From: Chloroflexota bacterium
GTDB lineage: Bacteria; Chloroflexota; Dehalococcoidia; SZUA-161; SpSt-899
Length of the DNA stretch: 38,368 bases
Assembly: GCA_013203045.1 (NCBI GenBank)
Contig: JABMQN010000128.1
Location: 1 to 38,368, forward strand
Direction: 5' to 3'
Below, in pieces: positions 26,006-33,299 of the stretch. The position numbers and the translations under genes are program-made. Every line of letters begins with the position of its first letter. The stretch's first letter is position 1. The notes beneath the pieces are model-generated. The model worked only from the letters and a program-made list of their open reading frames with translations, was not told the origin of the DNA and did no database searches.

Positions 26006-26630
26006 TGACCACACCTTGATACGAGACGGAATCCGTGCTTTGTTGGCGTTGGCAACCAATATCGAAGTGATCGGTGAGGCATCGAATGGTATGGAAGCTC
26101 TCGAAAAAGTGAGAGAGTTATCCCCCCATTTAGTGCTCATGGATCTGGCTATGCCCATCATGGGAGGCCTTGAAGCTACCCGCCGTATTCGGAAAGAATT
26201 CCCTGATGTGAAAGTATTGGCACTCACACAATACGATGATAGAGACTATATCGTTCCAGTAATCGAAGCCGGGGCCCGGGGTTTCGTCAGTAAGATGGCA
26301 GCCTTTTCGGAGCTCAGTTCCGCAATCCACACTATCGCTACCGGTGGTTCCTTCCTTTCCCCCTCAGCAGCCGCAGTGCTGATTGATGAATGTCAGCAAC
26401 ACACAACCACGGAGGATGAAAAAGATCCCTACCATCAGCTTACTGATAGGGAACGCGAAGTGCTTAAATTAGTAGCAGAAGGGTACACCGCTAAAGAGAT
26501 CGCCGAGATGCTGGTTATCAGCGTCCGAACAGCCGAATCTTACAAGACAAGCATGATGCAAAAGCTTGATATCCACAACAAAACCGATCTAATTAAATTC
26601 GCCATACGTAGAGGCATTATCACCCTGTGA
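25977..26630 (+). CDS. NarL/FixJ-type response regulator (REC-LuxR HTH)
   Basis: The 217-residue protein has an N-terminal receiver with DDH (10-12), phosphoacceptor Asp56 in LMDLAMPIMGG, the LTQYD switch region and the conserved Lys in FVSK. A LuxR-type helix-turn-helix occupies about 150-210, with LTDREREVLKLVAEGYTAKEIAEML and a VRTAESYK recognition segment. ATG at 25977 follows GGAGG (25963-25967) inside the end of the kinase gene. It is the obvious partner of the interrupted kinase just upstream and has no visible defect itself. Confidence 0.95.
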   Translation: MEKTRVLIVDDHTLIRDGIRALLALATNIEVIGEASNGMEALEKVRELSPHLVLMDLAMPIMGGLEATRRIRKEFPDVKVLALTQYDDRDYIVPVIEAGARGFVSKMAAFSELSSAIHTIATGGSFLSPSAAAVLIDECQQHTTTEDEKDPYHQLTDREREVLKLVAEGYTAKEIAEMLVISVRTAESYKTSMMQKLDIHNKTDLIKFAIRRGIITL

Positions 26631-26641
26631 ATCCCCTTTCA

Positions 26642-26670
26642 TTGTCACTCAATTGTCACAAACCTGCCAC
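26642..26670 (+). promoter_or_regulatory. Pho-box-like array upstream of the PhoB-like regulator
   Basis: Three 7-mers recur with exactly 11-bp spacing: TTGTCAC at 26642, TTGTCAC at 26653 and CTGCCAC at 26664. Enterobacterial Pho boxes are CTGTCAT-type 7-mers at 11-bp period, which PhoB dimers bind. The array lies 59 bp before the PhoB-like gene, with a possible -10 TAAAAT at 26693-26698, consistent with autoregulation. Confidence 0.6.
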
Positions 26671-26728
26671 ACAAAGGCCCAATGGCCTGTGCTAAAATCG
26701 AAGACAACCGTCCCAAAGTGAGATATCT

Positions 26729-27421
26729 ATGTCGGCTAAAATCCTTATCGTAGACGACGAACCGCCCATCATAGACATGCTATCGTATAACCTTAAGCGT
26801 GCTAACTATGATGTGCTCGTCGCCTATGATGGAGAGCAGGCACTGGCTCAAGCCCGCAAAGAGCAGCCTGATCTTATCATCCTCGATCTCATGCTACCCC
26901 GTGTGGATGGATTGGAAGTATGCCGAACCATCCGTAAAGAGCGCGATGTACCTATTATTATGCTCACCGCACGCGATACGGAAGTGGACCGAGTAGTGGG
27001 CCTCGAATTGGGTGCCGACGATTATGTAGTAAAACCCTTCAGCGTGCGCGAACTGATGGTTCGCGTAAAAAACGTTCTTCGACGCACCGCGCCTCGTCCA
27101 GCCGATTCGCCATCGGAGATCGTCCGTTTGGGTTCACTCACAGTTGATACTGCCCGCTATGAAGCCTGTTTAGGTGCAGTAGAATTGGATCTTACCACTC
27201 TGGAATTCGATGTTCTATGTGCACTGGCCCGTCACGCTGGCCGAGTTCTGAATCGAGAGCAACTCCTTGATGAAGTATGGGGCTATGATTACTTTGGCGA
27301 TACGCGTGTTGTTGATGCCGTCATCAAACGTTTGCGCACCAAATTGCGTCAGGCTGCACCCGATTCCGAAATCATTACCACCGTGCGCAACGTAGGCTAT
27401 AAAATGGTAGAGCAGAGTTAG
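26729..27421 (+). CDS. PhoB/OmpR-family response regulator
   Basis: This 230-residue regulator has a receiver (residues 3-118: DD9-10, phosphoacceptor Asp53 in ILDLMLPRVDG, Thr in MLTARD, Lys in YVVKPF) and a winged-helix DNA-binding domain (about 135-228) with LTTLEFDVLCALARHAGRVLNREQLL given here only by its landmarks, and VDAVIKRLRTKL. The kinase follows after 18 bp. The 11-bp-phased TGTCAC repeats upstream and in front of the SIMPL gene suggest a PhoB/PhoP-type phosphate regulator. The specificity is inferred from those sites and from the Pit pair nearby, not from the protein alone. Confidence 0.93.
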   Translation: MSAKILIVDDEPPIIDMLSYNLKRANYDVLVAYDGEQALAQARKEQPDLIILDLMLPRVDGLEVCRTIRKERDVPIIMLTARDTEVDRVVGLELGADDYVVKPFSVRELMVRVKNVLRRTAPRPADSPSEIVRLGSLTVDTARYEACLGAVELDLTTLEFDVLCALARHAGRVLNREQLLDEVWGYDYFGDTRVVDAVIKRLRTKLRQAAPDSEIITTVRNVGYKMVEQS

Positions 27422-27439
27422 CCCGGGAGATACTTTGCT

Positions 27440-28963
27440 ATGTTCTCAAGCATACGCCTCCGGTTATCCCTCAGTCATTTGACAGTGATCGTACTGGCAA
27501 TGGGACTTTCAGCGTTTCTTTTACTTTCGTTCCTCGAAGACTATTTCCTCGACGCCGCAGAAGATAGCCTTGAAGCTCAAGCTCGAATTACGGCCCAGGC
27601 CCTTATCCCGGGAGCAATCGCTGTTGAATTTCAGCCAGTGGATGAAGACTGGAATCCTGCATACAACACAGTTCAGCAACAACAGGTCTCAAACATCGCT
27701 ATATCTACTGAAAACCTGCCTTCACTTCCAATCGATACGTCTCTGAGCGAAACAGATTTAGCCTATCTTACGGATGCTTCTTTGCAACTCAGCACCCAAT
27801 TGGAAACACGAATACGAATCCTGGATGCTCAAGGAATTGTGCTGATCGATTCTCAACAAGAAGAACAAGGCTCTGATCTGGCTACCGACTCAATTGTATC
27901 CGAAGCGCTTCTTGGGAAAACCAGCAGTCGCACCGAGACAAGTGGCGAAGATACCATGCACCTGGCCCTTCCTGCTATAGATGATGGCCAAATAATCGGT
28001 ATTGTCTACCTAAGTCAATCCTTGGGAGACGTGACGTCCGTATTGCACGACCTTCGTTCCCGAATGGTCCTGTCAGCGGGCATAGCTCTACTAGTTTCAG
28101 CGATAGTTGCGCTGTTTCTATCGCGCGCCATCTCCAACCCCGTGCGTCGATTAACAACTGCCGCCAGCGCTGTGGCACACGGAAACTTTGACCAGCAAGT
28201 ACCAGTCCGCTCGAAAGATGAGCTGGGCCAACTGAGCCGAACTTTCAACGATATGACTTCACGACTCCAGGCTGCCCGTCAGATGCAAACTGATTTCGTG
28301 GCTGATGTGTCTCACGAGTCCCGTACGCCTCTCACATCTATTAAAGGTATGGTTGAAACCCTTCGCGATGGAGCTGTTGATGACCCCGACGTCCGTGACC
28401 GGTTTCTGTCCACAATTGAAACTGAGACAGATCGACTTATTCGACTGGTTAATGACTTGCTACTTCTCTCTCAGGCAGATTCAGAAGCCCTGAATCTCCA
28501 TCGCGATTCTGTAGATTTATCGGAACTGGTACAGACCGCCATCTACCAGTTTTCACACAAAGCTGCTGAAAAGGAACTGGACCTACAAACAGAGATCAAC
28601 CCCAACACACCGACTGTCTGGATCGACTCTGATCGAATCGAACAGGTTCTGATCAATCTCCTCGATAACGCCATCAAATACTCTCGACCCAATGGCACTG
28701 TGACAATCACGGTAACACCCGGAAAGAATCAATCGGTATTAGTGCAAGTACGCGATGAAGGAATCGGCATTCCCACGGAAGACCTGTCTCATATCGGCCA
28801 GCGCTTCTACCGCACCGATAAGGCCCGTTCAAGAGCCGAAGGCGGCGCCGGACTGGGACTGGCAATAGCCAAAGCTTTCATCGAAGCTCATGGTGGTCAA
28901 TTGTGGATCGAGAGTAAAGAAGGTCAAGGAACCACAGTAAGCTTTACTCTTCCTTCAGCCTAA
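27440..28963 (+). CDS. PhoR-like membrane sensor histidine kinase
   Basis: The 507-residue kinase has a transmembrane helix at about 12-34, a periplasmic or extracytoplasmic sensing region of roughly 170 residues, a second helix at about 208-230, a HAMP domain (about 231-283), a HisKA domain with His292 in DVSHESRTPL, and a HATPase domain with N-box QVLINLLDNAIKYS, DEGIGIP, RFYRTDKARS and GGAGLGLAIA. The H-box has Ser where Leu is usual (HESRTP rather than HELRTP). ATG at 27440 follows GGGAG. It is paired with the PhoB-like regulator and probably senses phosphate limitation or envelope state. Confidence 0.94.
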   Translation: MFSSIRLRLSLSHLTVIVLAMGLSAFLLLSFLEDYFLDAAEDSLEAQARITAQALIPGAIAVEFQPVDEDWNPAYNTVQQQQVSNIAISTENLPSLPIDTSLSETDLAYLTDASLQLSTQLETRIRILDAQGIVLIDSQQEEQGSDLATDSIVSEALLGKTSSRTETSGEDTMHLALPAIDDGQIIGIVYLSQSLGDVTSVLHDLRSRMVLSAGIALLVSAIVALFLSRAISNPVRRLTTAASAVAHGNFDQQVPVRSKDELGQLSRTFNDMTSRLQAARQMQTDFVADVSHESRTPLTSIKGMVETLRDGAVDDPDVRDRFLSTIETETDRLIRLVNDLLLLSQADSEALNLHRDSVDLSELVQTAIYQFSHKAAEKELDLQTEINPNTPTVWIDSDRIEQVLINLLDNAIKYSRPNGTVTITVTPGKNQSVLVQVRDEGIGIPTEDLSHIGQRFYRTDKARSRAEGGAGLGLAIAKAFIEAHGGQLWIESKEGQGTTVSFTLPSA

Positions 28964-29058
28964 TCCCTGATTCTTCAATTTGAGGCTGTGTCACAACGTC
29001 ATCACGAGAATGGACTACTACCAGTGGCAGTATCCATGAATGAAGGTACTTCTAATTG

Positions 29059-29131
29059 TGTCATTCCGGCCCCCGAGCCGGAATCCAGAGGAGCGGGGGT
29101 GGCTGGATCCCGGATCAAGTCCGGGATGACA
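29059..29131. repeat. TGTCATTCC...GGGATGACA palindromic intergenic repeat
   Basis: In the 374-bp gap after the PhoR-like gene, a 73-bp unit starts TGTCATTCCGG and ends CCGGGATGACA. Inside are smaller palindromes (CCGGC..GCCGG, and ATCCCGGATC..GTCCGGGAT). It has no coding potential and resembles dispersed REP-type elements with TGTCATTC ends. The rest of the gap is unremarkable until the regulatory array at 29197. Confidence 0.6.
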
Positions 29132-29196
29132 TAGTCCATCTTTATTTGAATATCAGGTTGTGACTCTGACTGTTTAACCAGCCATCCGTCTCACAT

Positions 29197-29263
29197 TTGT
29201 TCCTATTTTGTACCACTTCTGTCACATTTCCACGCGACCTCTGTCACATCATGCAATTACAAT
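29197..29263 (+). promoter_or_regulatory. Promoter with an 11-bp-phased Pho-box-like array before the SIMPL gene
   Basis: Seven-base units recur every 11 bp: TTGTTCC (29197), TTGTACC (29208), CTGTCAC (29219), a degenerate CCACGCG (29230) and CTGTCAC (29241). A -10-like TACAAT sits at 29258-29263, ten bases after the last unit, the usual Pho-box arrangement in which the array replaces the -35 box. The SIMPL start codon is 75 bp downstream. Confidence 0.6.
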
Positions 29264-29337
29264 CTTCCTTGGATAGGTAACAACTATTTATGGTGCAAGT
29301 TGTTGGCCAAACACAGCCAAATAAGGAGGACTCGAAA

Positions 29338-30132
29338 ATGAATACCAAATCAATTATCCTGACTGCTGTAGCACTCACCCTGGTACTATTGACCGCCGGC
29401 TACATAGTCAACCAGCCGGTGATCCGGGAAGTCAGCGCATCCACAGCAAATCCACCCTGCCCCGACGAACCCCGCACCATCAGTGTCACTGGAGATGCAG
29501 GCATTCGCGTCGCCCCGGACGAGGTAATAATCACACTCGGTATAGAGACCTGGAACGAGGACCTTAACAAAGCTAAAAGTGAGAATGACGAACGAGTAAA
29601 ACAAGTATTAGCACTGGCTGATGATTTCGATATAGAGCCACGTTACATCCAGACCGACCACATCAGCATCGAACCCAGATATGAGGACTGGTATGAAAAA
29701 CAAGACTTCATCGGGTTCAATGTTCGCAAGTCGATTGTGATCACACTTAGAGACATTGACAAATTCGAGGATTTGATCACCAGTGCACTGGAAGGAGGCG
29801 TCAATCGCATTCACGGGATTCAATTCCGTACCACGGAACTCCGCAAACATAAGGATGAAGCACGTTCACTGGCCATCAAAGCCGCCGAGGAAAAGGCAAT
29901 CGCATTGGCTGGCGAACTGGGCCAAGAGATTGGTAAGCCTCAACATATCAACGAAAGCCATAGCGGATGGTGGTCCTGGTACGGTTCTTACTGGGGTTCC
30001 TACTGGAGCGGACCAATGGCGCAGAACGTGATTCAGGAAGTAGGTAGTGGCTCATCATCATTAGACGGAACAATGGCTCCCGGTCAGATAACAGTCAACG
30101 CCAAAATCTCAGTTACCTTTGAACTGAAGTAA
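29338..30132 (+). CDS. Exported SIMPL-domain (DUF541) protein
   Basis: The 264-residue protein starts with an uncleaved or cleavable signal segment (residues 4-24: SIILTAVALTLVLLTAGYIV), so it is exported or anchored outside the membrane. The rest is a SIMPL/DUF541 domain: RTISVTGDAGIRVAPDEVIITLGIE near 46-70 described by its landmarks ISVTG and APD, then YIQTDHISIEPRY, GFNVRKSIVITLRD, GVNRIHGIQF and the KDEARSLAIKAAEEKA helix. A Trp/Tyr/Gly/Ser-rich insert (near 199-220) precedes the last strand. The function of SIMPL proteins is poorly defined; some are linked to envelope or oxidative stress. ATG at 29338 has a perfect AAGGAGG; an in-frame ATG at 29290 does not. The Pho-box-like array upstream suggests phosphate control. 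Confidence 0.9.
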   Translation: MNTKSIILTAVALTLVLLTAGYIVNQPVIREVSASTANPPCPDEPRTISVTGDAGIRVAPDEVIITLGIETWNEDLNKAKSENDERVKQVLALADDFDIEPRYIQTDHISIEPRYEDWYEKQDFIGFNVRKSIVITLRDIDKFEDLITSALEGGVNRIHGIQFRTTELRKHKDEARSLAIKAAEEKAIALAGELGQEIGKPQHINESHSGWWSWYGSYWGSYWSGPMAQNVIQEVGSGSSSLDGTMAPGQITVNAKISVTFELK

Positions 30133-30163
30133 GCACACGGCATATAATGAGACTGTACACGCT

Positions 30164-30187
30164 GGGGACACTTCATATTGTGTCCCC
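30164..30187 (+). terminator. Hairpin after the SIMPL gene
   Basis: GGGGACAC (30164-30171), an 8-nt loop and GTGTCCCC (30180-30187) form a perfect 8-bp GC-rich stem 31 bp after the stop. A G-rich rather than T-rich stretch follows, so termination is plausible but not textbook. Confidence 0.5.
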
Positions 30188-30214
30188 TAGGCGGGGGGGG
30201 CAACCCATCAATTA

Positions 30215-30324
30215 TGTCATTCTGAAGAAGTGCAGCGACTGAAGAATCTCCCTGCCCTAACCTTGATATCCTTCGCTGGCGCTGAGCCCACCTTAGCTAA
30301 AGCGACGGCGGGCTCAGGATGACA
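30215..30324. repeat. TGTCATTCTGA...TCAGGATGACA palindromic repeat
   Basis: A 110-bp unit begins TGTCATTCTGA and ends TCAGGATGACA, giving 11-bp terminal inverted repeats with one mismatch. It contains the GAAGAATCT core seen in widespread bacterial intergenic repeats and an inner GAGCCC..GGGCTC pair. With the hairpin at 30164 and the toxin-antitoxin promoter at 30445, it accounts for most of the 366-bp gap after the SIMPL gene. Confidence 0.6.
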
Positions 30325-30444
30325 TACCTAATCCGTTCGTGCTGATGTCTTTGATGTATGGACTGACACATACACAAATCTCAACCTCATTTGCTTTACG
30401 TGGTGAGGTGATCTCACCGCTCCCACAAATACATGTACGCCCCC

Positions 30445-30473
30445 TTGACAAACCGTACGCTTTAGCGTACTAT
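30445..30473 (+). promoter_or_regulatory. Toxin-antitoxin promoter with an operator between -35 and -10
   Basis: TTGACA (30445-30450) and TACTAT (30468-30473) are 17 bp apart. Most of the spacer and the start of the -10 box form a perfect palindrome, GTACGC-TTTA-GCGTAC (30455-30470). A repressor bound there would block RNA polymerase directly, as expected for autoregulation by the antitoxin or the toxin-antitoxin complex. Confidence 0.75.
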
Positions 30474-30498
30474 TAGTCACACGCATCAGGGGGAAACT

Positions 30499-30741
30499 AT
30501 GCCAACATTCAAAGCAACGGACGCCAGAGCTAAATTCTACCGATTAATCGATGAAGCCGCGGACTCACACGAACCTATCTTCATCACAGGCAAGCGCGGC
30601 AATGCAGTGCTTATCTCTGAAGATGATTGGCGATCCATCCAGGAAACGCTGTATCTGCTCTCCGTCCCGGGCATGAGAGAGTCCATTCGGGATGGCCTTG
30701 CAACGCCAATTGATGAGTGCTCCGAGGATATTACCTGGTGA
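30499..30741 (+). CDS. YefM/Phd-type antitoxin
   Basis: This 80-residue protein opens with FKATDARAKFYRLIDEA and continues with EPIFITGKRGNAVLISEDDW, the Phd/YefM DNA-binding fold in which the N-terminal half represses the operon. The C-terminal part (after about residue 50) should bind and neutralise the toxin. GGGGGAAA precedes the ATG. The stop TGA overlaps the toxin GTG as GTGA (30738-30741), so the two are translationally coupled. Confidence 0.92.
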   Translation: MPTFKATDARAKFYRLIDEAADSHEPIFITGKRGNAVLISEDDWRSIQETLYLLSVPGMRESIRDGLATPIDECSEDITW

Positions 30742-31001
30742 GATGGAGGGTTGTCTTCACCAAGCAGGCTCAGAAAGACGCAAAGAAGCTTGCTGCCGCC
30801 AGGCTGAAACCCAAAGCGGAGCAATTACTGGACATCCTCCAGACCAACCCCTTTCAAAACCCACCACCATTCGAGAAACTCGTTGGTGACCTTGCTGGAG
30901 CTTACTCCCGCCGGATCAATATTCAGCACCGACTCGTCTATCAAGTCCTCGAAGAAGAGCACACCGTGAAGGTCATCCGTATGTGGACTCACTACGGATA
31001 A
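30738..31001 (+). CDS. YoeB/Txe-type mRNA interferase toxin
   Basis: The 87-residue protein matches the RelE-superfamily Txe/YoeB branch: RWRVVFTKQAQKDAKKLAA at the N-terminus, a central NPFQNPPPFEKLVGDLAGAYSRRI landmark set (PFEKL, AYSRRI), then HRLVYQV and the diagnostic C-terminal RMWTHYG. The His-Tyr end and the upstream Arg and Glu are typical of ribosome-dependent RNases of this group. I chose the GTG at 30738 because GAGG lies 10 nt upstream and it forms a GTGA overlap with the antitoxin; a GTG at 30717 is open but would add seven unusual residues. The pair appears intact. Confidence 0.92.
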   Translation: MRWRVVFTKQAQKDAKKLAAARLKPKAEQLLDILQTNPFQNPPPFEKLVGDLAGAYSRRINIQHRLVYQVLEEEHTVKVIRMWTHYG

Positions 31002-31062
31002 TTGCGCCATATTGTTCACCCTCCTTGTAAAAACCGCATTACCCCCAAATCCCCGCGGAAAT

Positions 31063-31091
31063 TACGGTATTACCCTCCAGACATTACCGTA
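31063..31091 (+). promoter_or_regulatory. Inverted repeat upstream of the MvhD-MetV-MetF operon
   Basis: TACGGTA (31063-31069) and TACCGTA (31085-31091) are perfect inverted copies separated by 15 bp, each within an ATTAC-rich context. They lie about 90 bp before the first gene of the redox operon. A TATAAA overlaps the end of the right arm and could be a -10 box. A regulator-binding role is a guess from symmetry and position. Confidence 0.4.
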
Positions 31092-31181
31092 TAAACCGCA
31101 TCTATGAACCCCTCGGCATCTTCTCTGGTACTAAAGTACTACACCTGCTAGGATGAGCCAATCAAGGTGAGGGAGGTGGCG

Positions 31182-33299
31182 ATGGTTTCATCTAAAACAG
31201 ATACACTCCGCCAGTCCAGTCGTACAAAGGAAACCGCTTTTGACCACAGTCTTATGCCCCCATGCCAGGCCGCTTGTCCCCTACACATGGAAATCAGAGA
31301 GTATATTGACCTGATCGCCCAGGGAAAGGTAATGGAAGCACTGCAAGTGATCCGAGATGGAAACCCTTTCCCATCAATCTGCGCCTATGTCTGCACTCAT
31401 CCGTGTGAGGAAAGCTGTCGCCGGGTTCAAGTGGACAAACCGCTTGCCATACGCGCCCTTAAGCGATTTGCCGTGGAATTCGGGGGCGACCGTATGATCG
31501 ACCTTGAGGCAGATCTAAAATATGACGACAAGGTCGCTATAGTAGGCTCCGGTCCTGCGGGGCTTGGATGTGCCTATTACCTGAGAAAGCTGGGATACCC
31601 GGTAACCATCTTCGAAGCTTATCATGAATTGGGAGGCATGTTACGAGTAGGCATCCCTCAATACCGCTTGCCCAGGCAGGTTCTGGATAATGAAATCCAA
31701 CGACTGGTCCAAATAGGAGTCGAGATCAGAACCAATACCCGCGTGGTCTCTCTCGACTTGCTTTCTGACATGGGATACAAGGCGATTTTCCTCACCATCG
31801 GTGCCCACCAGAGTCTTCGTATGGGCATTGAAGGCGAGGACAGCCCCGGAGTTATTGACGGGGCTACATTTTTGCGCGAAGTGAACCTTGGGTTGAAACC
31901 ATCACCAGGGGACAAAATCGCCGTTGTGGGTGGAGGAAATGTGGCCATCGATGCTGCACGTACCGCAGTGCGCCTTGGATCAAAGAACGTGTCTATTTTG
32001 TATCGGCGCAGTGCTCAGGAAATACCGGCAGACCCTGAAGAAATTGAGCAGGCACATCAAGAAGGCATTGAGATTCACTATCTCACAACACCTACAATTA
32101 TTAAGAGGACAGACGGTCATCTCAATGTCACCTGTGTGAAGATGGAACTCGGAGAGCCGGATACAAGCGGAAGGCGTCGGCCTATACCTATTGAAGGAAG
32201 CGAATTCAGTGACGAATTTGATACCGTGATCACCGCCATTGGACAAGCCCCGCAAATACCCCAGGCGTTCAATCTTCGAATAGGACGCGGTAGTACCATC
32301 CAGGTTGATCCTGTCACTCTCACCACCACTCGAGCCGGTGTCTTTGCCGGAGGGGATGCCGTAACTGGCCCTTCAACAGTGACCGAAGCTTTGGCCACTG
32401 GCAGAAAGGCTGCTTTCCGAATACACGATTATCTCCAGCATAAATACCCTAAAGATGATCAGGACAAGGATGAAGTTATTTCCGGAGAACTTCTTTCCAA
32501 GACGGCTGAATCAATAAAGACTCGGAGTCGACAGGACCCAGAAGTGGTCTCTCCAAAAACAAGGTCAAAAGACTTCCGCCCAATAGAAAAGGTCTACAAC
32601 TGGGGAATTGCTGTAGCTGAAGCAAGAAGATGCCTTCGCTGTGGCATGGGTGCAGAAATTCTGTTCCAGGATAAATGCGCCAGCTGCCTCACATGTTTGA
32701 GAGTCTGCCCATATGGTGTACCCTTCCTGGATGAAACCGGAACTATCCAGATTCCAGCTGACCAGTGCCAGGCCTGTGGCATATGTGTTACCGAATGCCC
32801 TGCCGGGGCAATTGTTCTTCGCAAACCGTACGACCGCAGTCATATTTCTGACGCGCTTGCACATGCATTCAGGCAAGCTACAGAAACAAAAACAAGTCCG
32901 CTCATCATCGGATTTTGTTGCCAATACGGTCTTTACGGAACCGGTCTGCTTTCCGGATTCTGGAGACAGGCAAAAGCTGGCGTTCAGATAGTTCCGGTAC
33001 TTTGCGTGGCCAAAGTTGAGGGGCAGCATCTTTTACGCGCTTTTGAAATGGGTGCGAAAGGTGTGTTCGTTGCCGGTTGCGGAGAAATGTGTGCCAGAGA
33101 CAAAACCAGTTTCTGGGTAAACCAGCAAATCGAGAAGGTAAGGAAAGTACTCGATCAACTTGGGATGGGCTCAGAACGTCTTCAATTCTTCGATCCATCG
33201 GTTATGGAAGAAGACCCAACCGCGGCTCTTGACCAGTTCACCGAGCAAATCGGAGGGCTTTATCTTGATTCACTATTAAAGCAGGAGGTGAAAAGTTGA
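31182..33299 (+). CDS. GltD/NfnB-like flavoprotein fused to 2x[4Fe-4S] ferredoxin and MvhD domains
   Basis: In this 705-residue protein the N-terminus has the cysteine-rich Fe-S region of GltD-like enzymes (CQAACPLH near 28-35, then CAYVCTHPCEESC). An FAD-binding fold follows (GSGPAGLG near 121-128, ELGGMLRVGIP), then an NAD(P)H-binding fold (VVGGGNVAIDAART near 247) and the FAD closing motif AGGDAVTGPS. Next is a double ferredoxin (CASCLTCLRVCP near 499 and CQACGICVTECP near 529). The last 130 residues resemble MvhD/FlpD, which passes electrons in heterodisulfide reductase complexes; its usual CCxWC begins FCCQYG, so one cysteine is missing. GGAGG precedes the ATG at 31182. The stop overlaps metV as TTGA. 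It probably feeds or accepts electrons for MetV/MetF from NAD(P)H and ferredoxin. Confidence 0.9.
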   Translation: MVSSKTDTLRQSSRTKETAFDHSLMPPCQAACPLHMEIREYIDLIAQGKVMEALQVIRDGNPFPSICAYVCTHPCEESCRRVQVDKPLAIRALKRFAVEFGGDRMIDLEADLKYDDKVAIVGSGPAGLGCAYYLRKLGYPVTIFEAYHELGGMLRVGIPQYRLPRQVLDNEIQRLVQIGVEIRTNTRVVSLDLLSDMGYKAIFLTIGAHQSLRMGIEGEDSPGVIDGATFLREVNLGLKPSPGDKIAVVGGGNVAIDAARTAVRLGSKNVSILYRRSAQEIPADPEEIEQAHQEGIEIHYLTTPTIIKRTDGHLNVTCVKMELGEPDTSGRRRPIPIEGSEFSDEFDTVITAIGQAPQIPQAFNLRIGRGSTIQVDPVTLTTTRAGVFAGGDAVTGPSTVTEALATGRKAAFRIHDYLQHKYPKDDQDKDEVISGELLSKTAESIKTRSRQDPEVVSPKTRSKDFRPIEKVYNWGIAVAEARRCLRCGMGAEILFQDKCASCLTCLRVCPYGVPFLDETGTIQIPADQCQACGICVTECPAGAIVLRKPYDRSHISDALAHAFRQATETKTSPLIIGFCCQYGLYGTGLLSGFWRQAKAGVQIVPVLCVAKVEGQHLLRAFEMGAKGVFVAGCGEMCARDKTSFWVNQQIEKVRKVLDQLGMGSERLQFFDPSVMEEDPTAALDQFTEQIGGLYLDSLLKQEVKS

